From NCBI GenBank assembly GCA_002691795.1, contig NZIY01000062.1:10807-26172 (forward strand): a DNA stretch of 15,366 nt, read 5' to 3'. Positions 1 to 6,919 of the stretch are shown in pieces. The notes beneath the pieces are model-generated. The model searched no databases. It worked only from the letters and a program-made list of their open reading frames with translations, and had not been told where the DNA came from. The first letter of the stretch is position 1. Each line of letters starts with the position of its first letter. Origin of the DNA: SAR116 cluster bacterium (GTDB lineage Bacteria; Pseudomonadota; Alphaproteobacteria; Puniceispirillales; Marisalimonadaceae). Position numbers and translations under genes: made by a program.

Positions 1-468
1 TCTAATCTCCTTCAAGATGTATCAACAGAAGAGTTTAATCAAATTATAAACATTAATTTAGTTTCTGCTTTAAATATTAGTAATATACTCATACCAAAAA
101 TGATTCTAAATAAAAAAGGACGTATTATTAATATTTCGTCTATTCTTGGTTTAAGTCCCTTAAAGTTTGTTGGGGCTTATTCAATGTCAAAAGCTGCTTT
201 AATTCAAATGACTAAATCTCAATCAATTGAATTAGCCAAATATAATATCCTGGTAAATGCACTATGTCCTGGATATATTATCACTGATATAAACAGATCA
301 TTTCTGGAAAGTGATAAATCTTTTAAATTAAAATCTAAAATACCTCTAGATAGATTTGCAACTTGTGATGAATTATTACCTTCATTAAAGATGCTAGTAG
401 ATCCTAATAATAGTTATATGACTGGCTCTATAATCACCATAGATGGTGGTATGAATTCTACTCTTTAA
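1..468 (+). CDS. Short-chain dehydrogenase/reductase (SDR), 5'-truncated by window edge
   Basis: The reading frame is open from base 1, so the gene starts left of the window; 155 C-terminal residues are present. A classical SDR is an NAD(P)(H)-dependent oxidoreductase with a Rossmann fold. Visible motifs are NINL (the conserved Asn helix, codons 18-21), GRIINISS ending in the catalytic Ser region, YSMSKAA holding the catalytic Tyr-x3-Lys, NALCPGYI, and a C-terminal TGSIITIDGG typical of FabG-like members. The N-terminal TGxxxGxG cofactor loop lies outside the window, so NAD or NADP preference cannot be read. The substrate is unknown; members with this C-terminus include FabG, gluconate 5-dehydrogenase and many sugar or acyl reductases. 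The 3' end overlaps the convergent HAD gene by 11 bp. Confidence 0.9.
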   Translation, partial: SNLLQDVSTEEFNQIININLVSALNISNILIPKMILNKKGRIINISSILGLSPLKFVGAYSMSKAALIQMTKSQSIELAKYNILVNALCPGYIITDINRSFLESDKSFKLKSKIPLDRFATCDELLPSLKMLVDPNNSYMTGSIITIDGGMNSTL

Positions 469-1123
469 TAAAATATTCCTTTAAACTTTGCACTTGATTA
501 TCTACTTTTCCTGGAAGAAATTCATCGATATTATTCTTTCTATTTACCCACACTGTTTCAAAACCAAAATTTGATGCTCCGTGAATGTCCCAACAATTAC
601 TTGACAAAAATATACAATTTTTTTTATTTATATTAAACTTATCAATCACCATTTTATATACATCTTTGTGAGGTTTAAATTTTTTACATTCATCTACAGA
701 TATGACTACACTTATTAATTCATCAAATTTTGAATTTTTAACTGCTGAATTTAACATATCATAACTACCATTAGATAATATTGCTGTTTTTATTTTATTT
801 TGCTTTATCTTTTTTAATACTTCTTCTACTTCTTCAAAAGCACCTATTTTATAATATAGGTCAAGTAGTTCTTTTTTTATTTGCACTGAGTTTATTGATA
901 ATGAATTCATTGAATATTCAAGGCTATCTTCAGTAATATTCCAAAATGATACATAACTATTCATCGAATTGTGTAACCAGCTATATTCTAATTGTTTTTG
1001 TCTCCAAATGCTTGATAGATTATTCCATTTATTACCTAATTGAATCTCCATTTCTTTACATGCATGATCTACATCAAACAAAGTTCCATAAGCATCAAAT
1101 ACATAAATTTTTTCTTTATCCAT
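458..1123 (-). CDS. Type II (L-2-)haloacid dehalogenase-like HAD hydrolase
   Basis: 221 aa from the ATG at 1123. This start is chosen over one seven codons upstream because a GGAGG site sits 5 nt before it and residue numbering then matches the family. HAD motifs in order: FDAYGT (Asp10 nucleophile, Tyr12, Thr14), Arg41 in WRQKQLEY, LSNGS (Ser117-Asn118), FKPHKDVY (Lys150, Tyr156), and LSSNCWDIHGA (Ser174, Asn176, Asp179). These match the catalytic set of L-2-haloacid dehalogenases (Asp10, Thr14, Arg41, Ser118, Lys151, Tyr157, Ser175, Asn177, Asp180 in the Pseudomonas sp. YL enzyme) with at most a one-residue shift. The expected reaction is hydrolysis of L-2-haloacids to D-2-hydroxyacids in the cytosol. 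Some relatives act on other small substrates, so activity is inferred. The start overlaps the end of the upstream glycosyltransferase by 8 nt. Confidence 0.9.
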   Translation of the reverse strand: MDKEKIYVFDAYGTLFDVDHACKEMEIQLGNKWNNLSSIWRQKQLEYSWLHNSMNSYVSFWNITEDSLEYSMNSLSINSVQIKKELLDLYYKIGAFEEVEEVLKKIKQNKIKTAILSNGSYDMLNSAVKNSKFDELISVVISVDECKKFKPHKDVYKMVIDKFNINKKNCIFLSSNCWDIHGASNFGFETVWVNRKNNIDEFLPGKVDNQVQSLKEYFIKE

Positions 1124-1916
1124 GCAAACCTCCAAGAAATTCATAGTAAGTTTTTTTACTATTATATCTATTTTTCCATTCCTCGTAATTTTTATTTAAT
1201 ATTAATCTTTGTGCAAAATGTCTTGATATTTTTGAATTTCTTTTTTTAATTCCTTTAATCAAATATTTTTTGTATGCCAGTTTTATTTTATGTTTAAAGC
1301 CTTTTTTCATGGTCAAACTCTCTTTACTCAAATTTAATTTGTAATAGGCTTTTTTTATAATTTTTATTTTTTTTTCTGATAAATGTTCAGTTAAATTATA
1401 TATATCTTGACTTGGTAAATTTTCATACATCCTAAATTTACTTCTATGCATAAAAGGATGAAAGCTAAATGGATATTTTATCAATTCTTTTAAATTCATA
1501 TATTTATTTTTGCCTTTATATTCCATAATCAATTTTTCTTTATTAAAAATTTTTGTTACTGCAATTAACAATTTTTCTTTTTTAACCTGCTTCAACATTT
1601 CATAAATATAATTATCTGAATACCCATCATCAGCATCTAAAAAACACACATACCTTCCTGTTGAATTTTTAAAACCAATGTTTCTAGTATTTCCTGGGCC
1701 GCTACCAATTTTTTTAGTATAAACAATTTTTGTCTTTATAATTTTATTATCTATTTCACTTCTATATTTGTCATAATTTTTATTATCATCCACTGATAAA
1801 ATTAATTCTATTTTTGGAACCCTTTTTTTATACTTTTGTTTATTTATTGATTCTAATGTTTTTTTAAGTGTATATTTTGCATTATAAACTGGTATTATTA
1901 TAGACACATCAAACAT
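1116..1916 (-). CDS. Family 2 (GT-A fold) glycosyltransferase
   Basis: 266 aa. It starts with SIIIPVYNA (residues 5-13), the standard nucleotide-sugar-binding opening of GT2 enzymes. It then has GPGNTRNIGF (73-82) and FLDADDGYS (92-100), with the DxD-type metal site at D94-A-D96. There is no membrane segment, so this is a cytosolic or peripheral enzyme that transfers a sugar from an activated donor, probably to a surface polysaccharide or lipid. The C-terminal half is very rich in lysine and has no motif I recognise. It forms a two-gene unit with the HAD gene, overlapping it by 8 nt. It diverges from pgi with only 3 bp between the two start codons. The acceptor and donor cannot be read from sequence. 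No clear Shine-Dalgarno site precedes the ATG. Confidence 0.88.
   Translation of the reverse strand: MFDVSIIIPVYNAKYTLKKTLESINKQKYKKRVPKIELILSVDDNKNYDKYRSEIDNKIIKTKIVYTKKIGSGPGNTRNIGFKNSTGRYVCFLDADDGYSDNYIYEMLKQVKKEKLLIAVTKIFNKEKLIMEYKGKNKYMNLKELIKYPFSFHPFMHRSKFRMYENLPSQDIYNLTEHLSEKKIKIIKKAYYKLNLSKESLTMKKGFKHKIKLAYKKYLIKGIKKRNSKISRHFAQRLILNKNYEEWKNRYNSKKTYYEFLGGLHG
1129..1133 (-). promoter_or_regulatory. Shine-Dalgarno site GGAGG of the HAD gene
   Basis: On the minus strand GGAGG stands 5 nt before the ATG at 1123. It lies inside the last codons of the upstream glycosyltransferase gene, whose stop is at 1116-1118, which points to coupled translation. It decides the start in favour of 1123 over 1144. 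Confidence 0.8.
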
Positions 1917-1919
1917 ATT

Positions 1920-3323
1920 ATGATTAATTTACAATTAGAATCTGATTTAGTACATTCTTTAGATCATTTAAATTATTTTTCTTTTAATCTTGTATCTAAT
2001 TTTAATTTTAAAGATAATGAAAAAAATGTTCTTTCTTCAAAAGCTAATTCATTTATTACCTCTAAATTTAATAATTTAAAAATTAACTTTACTGAAAATA
2101 AGCCTGCTCTTCATTTTGTTCCAAGGTTTCTTGGGAATAAAAAAATGCTTACCACTTACCCTAAAATTTTTAACGATATGAGTGACATGTTTAAAGCTTC
2201 TGATTATATTAACTCTTCTAAATATTCTAATATTACTGATATAATTCACCTTGGTTCGGGTGGGTCTAACCTTGGACCTAAATTGATTTATAACTGCTTT
2301 TCGCACTTATCAAAAGGTCCAAATGTTCATTTTATATCTAATTTAGATCCTATAACATTGAACAGTAAGATTTTGAAATTAAACCCTCTAAACACATTAA
2401 TTATTTGTGTTTCAAAGTCTTTTAGTACATATGAAACTCAAGAAAACTTAAATAAATTAAAAATTTGGTTTTTAAATCATTCTACTGAGAGATTATTTTA
2501 TAATAATTTATTTTTTATTACTTCTTTTACTGATAAAGCAAAAAAATATGGTTTATCTACATCAAATATTATCAACTTAGATCCATCAATAGGTGGACGT
2601 TTTTCTATTTGGTCTTCATCGAATTTAATTAATACAGTTATATTTGGTAAAAAGTTTTTTTGTAATTTTATTAAAGGTGGTAATTATGTTGATAACTTAA
2701 TAATTAGTGATTTAGAAAAATCTCTTCCTTATAATTTAGCTCTTAAAAGTTTTTATTTTCGAAAATACTTTAATATAAATAATCACATTATAATTCCTTA
2801 CTCAGACCAACTTTCCTTATTACCCTCTTATCTACAACAACTTGTTATGGAAAGTAATGGTAAATCTATAAATTTTCATAATGAAACAATTTCAAATTCA
2901 CCTTGTTCATTTATTTTTGGCCAAGTTGGTACTGACGCTCAACATAGCTTTTTTCAAGCACTACATCAATCTACTTTAACTTTTACTGCAGATCTTATTG
3001 GTTTCTCGAATAATTTGAATCCTAAATTTTCTATTTTTAATGAACTTGATAAAAAACATTCTAATGATCTACTAAATTTTGCTATTTCACAATATTTTGC
3101 TTTCAAAAATGGCTCTGGTAAATCTATTAATAATATTCATCAATATGTCAAAGGTAGTAAGCCTGTAGATCTGTTTATATTTGATACTCTAAATGAATAT
3201 ACTCTTGGCCAATTACTCTGTATTTATGAGTATAAAACACTTATTGAAGCTTCTTTTTTCGATATAAATCCATTTGATCAATATGGAGTAGAGTTAGGAA
3301 AACAAATTTTCAAAAAACTTTAA
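1920..3323 (+). CDS. pgi: Glucose-6-phosphate isomerase
   Basis: 467 aa. It interconverts glucose 6-phosphate and fructose 6-phosphate in the cytosol. Family motifs in order: HLGSGGSNLGP (residues 110-120), the phosphate-binding VSKSFSTYET (164-173), SIGGRFSIWS (223-232), LVMESNGKS with catalytic Glu311, FGQVGTDAQHSFFQ with His342, and the C-terminal FDQYGVELGK with Lys461. All catalytic positions are present. It is shorter than the roughly 550-residue E. coli enzyme but within the range of short bacterial forms. It lies next to a glycosyltransferase, and fructose 6-phosphate feeds sugar-nucleotide synthesis, so the neighbourhood is at least consistent with surface glycan supply. No Shine-Dalgarno site precedes the ATG, and the promoter must lie inside the divergent gene. 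Confidence 0.96.
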   Translation: MINLQLESDLVHSLDHLNYFSFNLVSNFNFKDNEKNVLSSKANSFITSKFNNLKINFTENKPALHFVPRFLGNKKMLTTYPKIFNDMSDMFKASDYINSSKYSNITDIIHLGSGGSNLGPKLIYNCFSHLSKGPNVHFISNLDPITLNSKILKLNPLNTLIICVSKSFSTYETQENLNKLKIWFLNHSTERLFYNNLFFITSFTDKAKKYGLSTSNIINLDPSIGGRFSIWSSSNLINTVIFGKKFFCNFIKGGNYVDNLIISDLEKSLPYNLALKSFYFRKYFNINNHIIIPYSDQLSLLPSYLQQLVMESNGKSINFHNETISNSPCSFIFGQVGTDAQHSFFQALHQSTLTFTADLIGFSNNLNPKFSIFNELDKKHSNDLLNFAISQYFAFKNGSGKSINNIHQYVKGSKPVDLFIFDTLNEYTLGQLLCIYEYKTLIEASFFDINPFDQYGVELGKQIFKKL

Positions 3324-3326
3324 ACA

Positions 3327-4127
3327 TTATATAGGATATTTCCTATATATTTCACTTAATATTATTCCATTTGCTACTGACAGATTTAAACTTTCATTAT
3401 TTTTCGTTTTAATAAAGATAGTTTTATAACATAAATTTTTCATATCTTCACTAATCCCGTTATTTTCATTACCTAATACTAAGCAGAGAGGAAATTTCCA
3501 ATCTTCATTAAAATAATTATTTTTACTTCGTAAATCTGTTCCATACAATTTAATAGAATTTTGGCAAACCCACCTTTTAAAATCACCGAAATTTGTTTTG
3601 ATTATTTTAAGATTAAACAATGAGCCCATACTAGCTCTAACAACATCTTTTTTATATTGATCAACTGTATTACCTACTAAGATACATACATCAACTCCAA
3701 AAGCATTTATTGTTCTAAAAATAGAGCCTAAATTGCCTGGATCCATTACTCCATCAACAGCTAGATAAATATTTTTGTTTTTCAAATCAGAATATAAAAA
3801 GGTCTTTTTTTTTGCAGTAAATATAAGATTTTGTGGGTTTTTATTATTTGATAATTTTGTAAGTATTTTATTATTTACAGCAATAATTCTAACATTTTTT
3901 AAAATACAATCATCAATAATTTTAGTTATTTCTGAGTTAAAACTTATGCTTGAATTAATTATTAATGTTTGTACTTCCCAATTGTTTTCAAAAGCTGATT
4001 TAAGAAAAAACTCACCTTCACAAATAAACACGTCTGTTTTATTTTTATTCTTTCCTTCTAAAGTTTTAACCAAATCTTTAATAATAGAGTTTTGTAAACT
4101 TGTAATTTCTAGGATATTTCCTAACAA
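3327..4127 (-). CDS. SpoU/TrmH-family RNA 2'-O-ribose methyltransferase
   Basis: 266 aa. It should transfer a methyl group from S-adenosylmethionine to a ribose 2'-OH of RNA, probably 23S rRNA. The C-terminal SPOUT knot domain has motif 1 DPGNLGSIFR (129-138, with Asn132 and the key Arg138), motif 2 LVLGNENNG (216-224, Glu221) and motif 3 ESLNLSVANG (245-254, Asn248). Residues about 30-105 look like the N-terminal substrate-binding domain of the RlmB/TsnR type. The start is a TTG with AAAAGGA 6 nt upstream; no ATG is available in a sensible place. It follows sufE by 12 nt on the same strand, so the two are probably co-transcribed. Which nucleotide it modifies cannot be told; RlmB-like is the nearest guess. 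Confidence 0.9.
   Translation of the reverse strand: MLGNILEITSLQNSIIKDLVKTLEGKNKNKTDVFICEGEFFLKSAFENNWEVQTLIINSSISFNSEITKIIDDCILKNVRIIAVNNKILTKLSNNKNPQNLIFTAKKKTFLYSDLKNKNIYLAVDGVMDPGNLGSIFRTINAFGVDVCILVGNTVDQYKKDVVRASMGSLFNLKIIKTNFGDFKRWVCQNSIKLYGTDLRSKNNYFNEDWKFPLCLVLGNENNGISEDMKNLCYKTIFIKTKNNESLNLSVANGIILSEIYRKYPI
3328..3349. terminator. Perfect 9-bp hairpin between convergent pgi and trmH-like gene
   Basis: TATATAGGA (3328-3336), loop TATT, TCCTATATA (3341-3349). It begins 5 nt after the pgi stop and encodes the last codons of the convergent methyltransferase gene. On the minus strand a run of six T follows about 10 nt downstream of the hairpin; on the plus strand only TTT follows. It is plausible as a terminator serving both genes, though the stem is AT-rich and the T-tracts are weak or displaced. 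Confidence 0.45.
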
Positions 4128-4133
4128 ATAACG

Positions 4134-4140
4134 TCCTTTT
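4134..4140 (-). promoter_or_regulatory. Shine-Dalgarno site AAAAGGA supporting a TTG start
   Basis: On the minus strand AAAAGGA ends 6 nt before the TTG at 4127-4125, which selects that codon as the start of the methyltransferase. It overlaps the last base of the sufE stop codon. Confidence 0.7.
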
Positions 4141-4544
4141 TATTGATTCTGTTTAGCTTCTAATTTTATCTTATCTATCATTGAAGATAATCCATTTTTT
4201 CTTGTTGCAGATAAGTGTTGATCTAGGCCAATTTTTTGTAAAAAACTTAAATCAATTTTCAATATATCTGATGAACTTTTATTGTTAAAAACTTTTAAAA
4301 TTAGAGCTATCAGTCCTTTTACGATAAAAGCATCACTATTTGCTCTAAATGAAAGGGTTTTATCTTCATTTAACTCTGAAACAAAATGAACAGTAGATTG
4401 ACAACCCTTTAATCTATACTTATCAGTCATATATCTACTATCTAAATCTGGAAGGGATTTACCCATATCAATTATCATTTGATACCTATCTTCCCAAGAA
4501 TCTAAAAATTCAAAATCCTTGATTATTTCATCCACTTCACTCAA
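4140..4544 (-). CDS. sufE: SufE, cysteine desulfurase sulfur acceptor
   Basis: 134 aa, the normal SufE length. SufE accepts persulfide sulfur from the cysteine desulfurase SufS on a single cysteine and passes it to the SufBCD scaffold for Fe-S cluster assembly in the cytosol. The acceptor loop is LKGCQSTVHF with Cys48. Other family marks are WEDRYQMIIDMGK near residues 17-29, LPDLDSRY, and FIVKGLIALIL in the middle. The start is TTG at 4544, supported by AGAGG 7 nt upstream; the first internal ATG would remove 22 conserved residues. No other suf gene is in the window, so this copy is detached from any sufBCDS cluster. It is followed closely by the rRNA methyltransferase. Confidence 0.92.
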   Translation of the reverse strand: MSEVDEIIKDFEFLDSWEDRYQMIIDMGKSLPDLDSRYMTDKYRLKGCQSTVHFVSELNEDKTLSFRANSDAFIVKGLIALILKVFNNKSSSDILKIDLSFLQKIGLDQHLSATRKNGLSSMIDKIKLEAKQNQ

Positions 4545-4551
4545 AATTAAA

Positions 4552-4556
4552 CCTCT
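4552..4556 (-). promoter_or_regulatory. sufE: Shine-Dalgarno site AGAGG of sufE
   Basis: AGAGG on the minus strand is 7 nt upstream of the TTG at 4544 and decides this start. Confidence 0.65.
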
Positions 4557-4572
4557 AACAATTGTTACTATT

Positions 4573-4611
4573 ATGAAGTAATTATATTAATTTAAAAATC
4601 AATAACTTCAT
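4573..4611. promoter_or_regulatory. Divergent promoter region with inverted repeat ATGAAGT-N25-ACTTCAT
   Basis: The 91-nt region between sufE (-) and the membrane glycosyltransferase (+) must hold both promoters. It contains ATGAAGT at 4573-4579 and its reverse complement at 4605-4611. Extending the arms to 14 nt keeps 12 of 14 matches. The arm centres are 32 nt apart, about three helix turns, as expected for a dimeric or paired-site regulator. No known regulator motif is recognised, and chance is possible in such AT-rich DNA. Confidence 0.3.
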
Positions 4612-4635
4612 ATTAATTAAAGATGTTGTATTATT

Positions 4636-6114
4636 TTGATTTATTTTAAAAAAAAAAATATTTTTGAACTAAATACCAAAAAAACTCTCTTATTATTACT
4701 AACTATATTAATTATTAGAATAATATCTATTTTGAATTCTCCTCTTGGTCTTTCAGTTGATGAAGCACAGTATTGGGATTGGTCGAATAAAATAGAATTT
4801 GGATATTTTTCTAAACCACCTTTAATTGCTTGGTTAATTGCATTTACAACTTATATCTTTGGAATTGCAGAGTGGTCAATAAGACTATCATCCCCAATTA
4901 TGCATTTTTTGACAGCGCTTATTATCTGGCTAATTTCTAAAAACATTTATAATGCTAAAGTAGCAAACTTAAGTACGCTTATTTGGGCCACTTTACCGTT
5001 AACTAGTTTTGGAAGCCTTATTATATCAACTGATACACCTTTATTAATGTTTTGGTGCTTAAGTTTATTAACTCTCTTAAAAACATTAGAGAGTAATAAA
5101 AACATCTGGCCAATTTTACTAGGAACATCAATTGGTTTAGGTTTTTTAGCGAAATATGCTGGATTATATTTTATCACAATTTTGATTTTTTTAATAATAT
5201 TTAATCATAGATTTAAAAAAAATATATTTAAATTTATAATTACAATTTGCTCTTTTTTGCTTGTTTGTACGCCTAATATTTATTGGAATTATATTAATGA
5301 TTTTTCTACATTTAGTCATACAGCATATAATGCTAACTTAAATGCAATATCTTTAAATTATATTGAACCAATAAAATTTATAACTTCACAATTGATAATT
5401 TGTGGCCCGTTTGTCTTAATTGCATACCTAATTAAAGTAATCAAAATCAAAACTTATAATAAAAATGAATTTTTATTGATTTGTTTTTCATTACCAATTT
5501 TAGTTGTGATCATAGCCCAAGCATTTCTAAAAACTTCCAACGCTAACTGGGCTGCAACTGCTTTCCCAGGAATAGTTATTTTAATTGGAAGCTTTATTTA
5601 TAATCAAAAAAACAAACTGATTTTAGTAGGAATCAAATTAAATTTATTCATCAATTTTATAATATTTTTTCTTTTAACAAAAATCTTTATTTCTGGTGAT
5701 TTAAATCCAATTCATTTGAAAAGTGATCCTTTGAGAAAATTAAAAGGCTACCCTGAGCAAAGCAAAATCATTAAATCACATTTAGAAACTGAAAAACCAT
5801 CTGCATTAATATTTTCAAGAAGAAATGATATAACAAAATTTTCTTATTATCTTAAACTTTTTGAGAACAAAGAAATAAAAAGATATTATTTAACCTCTAG
5901 GGTAAACCCGATAAATCATTATGAATACAATTATCATTTTAAAGATCATACAATTAACAAAGGGGAAGTAATTCTTATAATTAATAGATTAGACGGAGTT
6001 AATAAAAAGCATATCAAATATTTTGATAATTATGAAACTATTGGAACAACAATTTTTAATGAATCAAAAGATTCAGTTAGGAAATATTATATTATAAAAG
6101 CATATATAAAATGA
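4636..6114 (+). CDS. ArnT/PMT-type membrane glycosyltransferase
   Basis: About 492 aa from a TTG at 4636. The start is uncertain: no ATG is in frame after the upstream stop at 4618, and no Shine-Dalgarno site is visible. The protein is polytopic, with a first membrane segment at about 17-33 and roughly nine to eleven in all. The soluble C-terminal part begins near residue 355. VDEAQYWDW (41-49, acidic pair Asp42-Glu43) followed by GYFSKPPLIAWL is the signature first outer loop of the GT-C fold PMT_2/ArnT group, and STDTPLLMFW is the second conserved block. Such enzymes use polyprenyl-phosphate-linked sugars to glycosylate lipid A or other envelope acceptors on the periplasmic face. The sugar and acceptor are unknown; ArnT itself adds aminoarabinose, which nothing nearby supports. 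Confidence 0.85.
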   Translation: MIYFKKKNIFELNTKKTLLLLLTILIIRIISILNSPLGLSVDEAQYWDWSNKIEFGYFSKPPLIAWLIAFTTYIFGIAEWSIRLSSPIMHFLTALIIWLISKNIYNAKVANLSTLIWATLPLTSFGSLIISTDTPLLMFWCLSLLTLLKTLESNKNIWPILLGTSIGLGFLAKYAGLYFITILIFLIIFNHRFKKNIFKFIITICSFLLVCTPNIYWNYINDFSTFSHTAYNANLNAISLNYIEPIKFITSQLIICGPFVLIAYLIKVIKIKTYNKNEFLLICFSLPILVVIIAQAFLKTSNANWAATAFPGIVILIGSFIYNQKNKLILVGIKLNLFINFIIFFLLTKIFISGDLNPIHLKSDPLRKLKGYPEQSKIIKSHLETEKPSALIFSRRNDITKFSYYLKLFENKEIKRYYLTSRVNPINHYEYNYHFKDHTINKGEVILIINRLDGVNKKHIKYFDNYETIGTTIFNESKDSVRKYYIIKAYIK

Positions 6115-6537
6115 TTATTTTTTATTTGAATTACTAAACTTCTCAAAAATATTTAATGTCTCACTACTTACGTGGTGTTCAATTCCTTCAGCATCAATCT
6201 TAGCATTTTCTTTACCTACACCGATAGAAATTAAAAAATTATATACTGTTTCATGTCTTTTTTTACAATTCTTAGCAAGAGTTTTACCTTTTTCAGTTAA
6301 GAAAATAGCTCTATATGGCTTACTTACTACAAAACCATCTCTGACTAATCGTCTAATTACACTATTGACTGTAGGACTTGTGACGCCAAAAATTTTTGCT
6401 AAATCAACCACTCTTGCTTCGCCATTTTCATTAATTAGGTCTGCAATCATTTCTGTATAATCTTCCGCAATTTCAGTATTACGAGCATTACGAATTTGAA
6501 AAAATCTATCTGAACTAGTTGAGTTATTATATTTCAT
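6115..6537 (-). CDS. mntR: MntR, manganese-responsive DtxR-family transcriptional regulator
   Basis: 140 aa. It is a Mn2+-dependent DNA-binding repressor (sometimes activator) of manganese import and export genes. It has a winged-helix N-terminal domain (recognition region about 40-80) and a helical dimerisation and metal-binding domain. There is an N-terminal extension of about 18 residues, as in E. coli MntR. The six Mn ligands known from B. subtilis MntR (Asp8, Glu11, His77, Glu99, Glu102, His103) are all present here at a constant offset of 18: Asp26, Glu29, His95, Glu117, Glu120, His121. Strings such as RNTEIAEDYTEMIADL and FLTEKGKTLA also match the E. coli type closely. No manganese transporter gene is in the window. 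Its stop codon directly abuts that of the convergent glycosyltransferase gene. Confidence 0.93.
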   Translation of the reverse strand: MKYNNSTSSDRFFQIRNARNTEIAEDYTEMIADLINENGEARVVDLAKIFGVTSPTVNSVIRRLVRDGFVVSKPYRAIFLTEKGKTLAKNCKKRHETVYNFLISIGVGKENAKIDAEGIEHHVSSETLNIFEKFSNSNKK

Positions 6538-6546
6538 AATAAGTTT

Positions 6547-6582
6547 TTAACATTAGTATTAAAATTGTTAATATGTTAATAC
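6547..6582. promoter_or_regulatory. Candidate operator/promoter between mntR and the DUF1244 gene
   Basis: The 75-nt divergent region has two overlapping inverted repeats: TTAACAT (6547-6553) with ATGTTAA (6573-6579), and GTATTAA (6556-6562) with TTAATAC (6576-6582). The AACAT/ATGTT arms resemble the outer half-sites of the E. coli MntR box but are spaced about one helix turn further apart. A TACAAT at 6580-6585 could be a -10 element for the plus-strand genes. MntR autoregulation here is an inference. Confidence 0.3.
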
Positions 6583-6612
6583 AATACATTAAATTGCTAA
6601 AATAGGAAAGTT

Positions 6613-6918
6613 ATGAAAAATGAAATAGGTTCAGATAATAGAATAAAAGAAATACAATCAAAAGTTTTTGAGAGGTTAATCTCTCATTTACAAAAAAGAA
6701 CGGATGTACAAAACATAGATCTAATGAATCTATCTGGGTTTTGCAGAAACTGTTTATCAAAATGGTATTCTGAAGCAGCCAAAGATGAAGGTTTAGAAAT
6801 TGATTACGAGTCTTCAAGAAAAAAAATATATGGGATGCCTTATGAAAATTGGAAAGAAAATTTCCAAAAAAACACTTCTGAAGAACAGATTAATAAATTT
6901 AATAAAAGTAAAAATTAA
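6613..6918 (+). CDS. DUF1244 family protein (conserved, function unknown)
   Basis: 101 aa, a normal length for the family. The central block KRTDVQNIDLMNLSGFCRN (28-46) runs into CLSKWYSEAA, and YGMPYENWK follows; together these are the hallmark of DUF1244, small proteins common in alpha- and gammaproteobacteria. Cys44 and Cys47 form a CxxC pair in the conserved block, which could bind metal or be redox active; this is inference. There is no signal peptide or membrane segment. The start is supported by AGGA 5 nt upstream of the ATG. It leads a tightly packed run: only 1 nt separates its stop from the likely start of pyrF. No biochemical role is known to me. Confidence 0.9.
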   Translation: MKNEIGSDNRIKEIQSKVFERLISHLQKRTDVQNIDLMNLSGFCRNCLSKWYSEAAKDEGLEIDYESSRKKIYGMPYENWKENFQKNTSEEQINKFNKSKN

Positions 6919-6919
6919 G

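Noticed and set aside
1124..1144. Longer HAD start at 1144
   Set aside because: GGAGG lies 5 nt before the ATG at 1123, and family residue numbering fits only that start.
946..1249. Plus-strand open frames across the HAD and glycosyltransferase genes
   Set aside because: They are low-complexity Phe/Ile/Tyr-rich antisense shadows of well-supported minus-strand genes.
6800..6919. Upstream in-frame extension of pyrF inside the DUF1244 gene
   Set aside because: The extra 40 residues are lysine-rich out-of-frame translation of DUF1244 and match nothing in OMP decarboxylases. The TTG at 6920 gives a normal length.
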